A DNA stretch of 64,000 nucleotides from Sarcocystis neurona. Lineage: Eukaryota; Apicomplexa; Conoidasida; Eucoccidiorida; Sarcocystidae. The position numbers were made by a program, and so were the translations under genes. Position 1 is the first letter of the stretch; each line of letters opens with the position of its first letter. The notes under the pieces are model-generated. The model was not told the origin of the DNA and ran no database searches. It worked only from the letters and a program-made list of their open reading frames with translations. This document shows positions 61,829 to 64,000 of the stretch, piece by piece. Location of the stretch: contig KL647288.1 of assembly GCA_000727475.1 (NCBI GenBank), positions 1,089,285 through 1,153,284 on the forward strand, in the 5' to 3' direction.

Positions 61829-62587
61829 TCATCCTCCATGAAGTGTTGAGATGAACGTAACGCAGTCCGAGGAATGCACAGGCGCCTCCATCCCCCCCAG
61901 TACTTCAACGTCAACATCATTGATAAGAGCCAGCACGCCTGGACGCAGCTGCATAGGCGGTGAAAAGCCCCCAGGCAGCAGGTACTCTATGGGGTAAGTA
62001 CTTTTTCCATCTTGACCACCCCTGTGCTGCCGTTGCGCCCCCGCTGCGGCTGCATCTACGGGTGCTCCTTCGTACGGGTCAGCAAACATATCTGAACGTT
62101 CGCTGAGCACGAAAGAAGAAACAAAGCCGATTAATTGATATAGAGGAACCGACTCTTCCGCCTCATCCTCTTCGTGACTTCTCCCCCCGGCGCCTGGGCC
62201 AGAGATATCTCGTTCTTTGTGAGAAGCGGCGGTTTCCCTCGCTGTCGCACCTGTGGCTGCAATGTCTGCGCCGCAGGCGTGCGGAGACCCCCCTCCGCTG
62301 CCGTTAATGCTGTTAGACACCGCGTGAGATCTGTCTGTCCCACTGGAGGAAGACGAACATGAACACGTTCGTGCATTTCTTCTCTTCTGCCTCGTGAAAC
62401 GGAGTTGGATCTCCTTCGTTTTGTCCTCTGTCAGCTGCTCGAGCCCCCCGCAAAATTCGACATTGATGGTGAAAATTAAATCATCTTCCACTTCCTGGGA
62501 AAATGCAGGCTGCAACGACTGAGTGTTGCCGCTGTTCTCAATACCTTTTATAGTATGAACCGCTTCTGTAGCCGCAGATGACGCCAT
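61829..62587 (-). CDS. URM1: Ubiquitin-related modifier URM1, with large internal insertion
   Basis: Single open frame of 252 residues starting at a true ATG. The N-terminal strand carries [10 protein letters not shown] (43-52), the hallmark first beta hairpin of Urm1. Residues 214-252 match the family C-terminus: [19 protein letters not shown], then FISTLHGG directly before TGA. Urm1 is a beta-grasp protein whose C-terminal Gly is thiocarboxylated by the Uba4/MOCS3 E1, donating sulfur for 2-thiouridine in tRNA and also being conjugated to proteins. The terminal Gly-Gly needs no processing here, as in other Urm1 proteins. The family is normally about 100 residues; the extra length lies between residues about 65 and 200, a Ser/Ala/Gly- and acid-rich stretch that includes a SYPL-like [11 protein letters not shown] helix segment around 145-160. 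No intron is required. Confidence 0.9.
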   Translation of the reverse strand: MASSAATEAVHTIKGIENSGNTQSLQPAFSQEVEDDLIFTINVEFCGGLEQLTEDKTKEIQLRFTRQKRRNARTCSCSSSSSGTDRSHAVSNSINGSGGGSPHACGADIAATGATARETAASHKERDISGPGAGGRSHEEDEAEESVPLYQLIGFVSSFVLSERSDMFADPYEGAPVDAAAAGAQRQHRGGQDGKSTYPIEYLLPGGFSPPMQLRPGVLALINDVDVEVLGGMEAPVHSSDCVTFISTLHGG

Positions 62588-62589
62588 CT

Positions 62590-64000
62590 TTCACGCTCTG
62601 CCGAACGACACGTCGCTAAAGGAAAGGCGGACTACAGGTACACAGAACTGGGGCATTCACATACGTGTGTTCAAGGCTCTGAAGTGGTGGACGGATGCAC
62701 TGACGAGTGTGTTTACATGTATATACATATATGGCTGACGTGAAAGGATCATTTCAATCGCCTCGTAAGCGACAGCAAGCGGACATGGAGGGGGGAAAGG
62801 AGAACTAAAATTTTTCTGGTCAGTGTGAGAAGTCAGGCTGCTTTGCCCGTCCACAATACCGCAGAAAATTGGGAAGCACGGACACGTACATTAAAAACAT
62901 AACCACCTATATATTAGATTTACATACACCTAAACGCGTATCCACGTAGACATATGCAGTGGGAGAGGGCGGGAGAGACACAGCGGTAGGAAAAAGGAAA
63001 AAGAAATAGTTTTTCGTGTATCACCCAGGTGGCATTACTCACGTATATATGTACAGAGGTCTAGGTATAATTGAGGAAATAATTGGGACGAAACGGCAGT
63101 GAAACAACCGTTACTTGTTATCCAGAACTTGCCGGGAAGGCGCATGCGAGCAAGACATGAAATTTTAGGCAGCAGACAGCAATGCTCTCAAAATGATGTC
63201 TGAGTAACAAATGTGAGAACGGACCAAAAGTGGCGATTATTCACGTTTTCATGGAGAAAAGCTCCAGAACTACAAGTATGCTCAGCATATGAATGAAGAG
63301 CGTCGCGTGTAAGATCGTCTCGCTGAAGTTGCTCTTGAATTACAGGATGGCAGTCACCTTTTAAATCAGAGTGCTTATGACCAAACACGGGCTACCATCG
63401 AACGAAATTACAGCCTGTGCAACCCACGCATGAATCACCGGCCATCAGCGCCACGGTGCTGCTACGTATATGCAGGTTTTGTAGGGCTTTACGTAGACAC
63501 GTACTCCGTGTACGATACGCAGTAGTACGCAATATACAGACAAACTGCATGCAGGCGATTTGAGGTGATCTGAGGAATCCCGAAGATGGCTCCAAAACTG
63601 CAGGCGACGTGCATGTTGAATCGTGTACACCGACAGGATTACACGCACATATTTTAGAAGTATTTATGTATTACGGGAATGTGGACGTGGTGAAATTTAC
63701 AGTTGCACTTACGTACATATGTATATACATATATATACGTGTGAAAATCACTTCATTGAGTCTTGAGTGCTCCGGACGCAATTTATGTATGTACACATGT
63801 ATGCATGATATTGCTTATATTGTCGACAAGGGTATGGCAGGCGTAACATGCGTGGTAACGTATGCATACATATGTGTAGGTTGTTCATCAGCACAGGGGA
63901 AATCGAGTATCCATTTCGAGCCCTGTATGGTACGTTATGTCAAGTACGACATACCAAACTACGTTTTTACGTACACAGCATAGCGTACAAACACAGGTGT
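62590..64000. other. URM1 5' flank and window end, no supported gene
   Basis: No recognisable coding sequence. A short TA/TG tract lies at 63705-63745. The URM1 promoter should be in the first few hundred bases, but no clear motif is visible. Confidence 0.45.

Overview
The window looks like nuclear DNA of an apicomplexan coccidian, most likely an Eimeria species. Base composition is balanced, coding sequence carries long Gln/Ala/Ser/Gly tracts, CAG/CTG triplets flood one segment, genes are split by long introns, and the housekeeping proteins are eukaryotic. There is nothing bacterial, viral or plasmid-like, no CRISPR array and no recognisable transposon. A 773-base run of N (52793-53565) marks an assembly gap.

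Layout. (1) 1-31 kb is gene-poor. I can support one small two-exon secreted protein (15.64-16.34 kb, +) and the last exon of a mitochondrial ribosomal protein uS2 homologue (26.17-26.65 kb, -). The rest holds short open frames with no family match and several two-copy tandem duplications. (2) 31.3-35.5 kb (-) holds a protein of about 1,400 residues with two cysteine clusters followed by an HExxH peptidase of the DA1-like type. (3) 36-44 kb is again gene-poor, with direct duplications and a phase-consistent but unproven four-exon gene (39.3-40.6 kb, -). (4) 44.6-58.7 kb (+) is one long split gene for the SNW-domain spliceosome protein (SNW1/SKIP/Prp45). I could place eleven exons, ten of them with good family support. 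Its introns are packed with CTG triplets, alternating TA/TG/CA tracts and a 16-bp minisatellite across the gap. (5) 58.7-64 kb carries a URM1 (ubiquitin-related modifier) gene on the minus strand at 61.83-62.59 kb and one tentative two-exon frame.

The recognisable genes are unlinked housekeeping functions: pre-mRNA splicing, tRNA thiolation/urmylation, mitochondrial translation, and a probable ubiquitin-linked peptidase. The most unusual signal is the relation between triplet repeats and splicing in the SNW1 gene. Intronic repeats mostly run as CTG on the sense strand and end directly in the CAG of several 3' splice sites, while exonic repeats run as CAG. All exon boundaries were read by eye and need RNA data.
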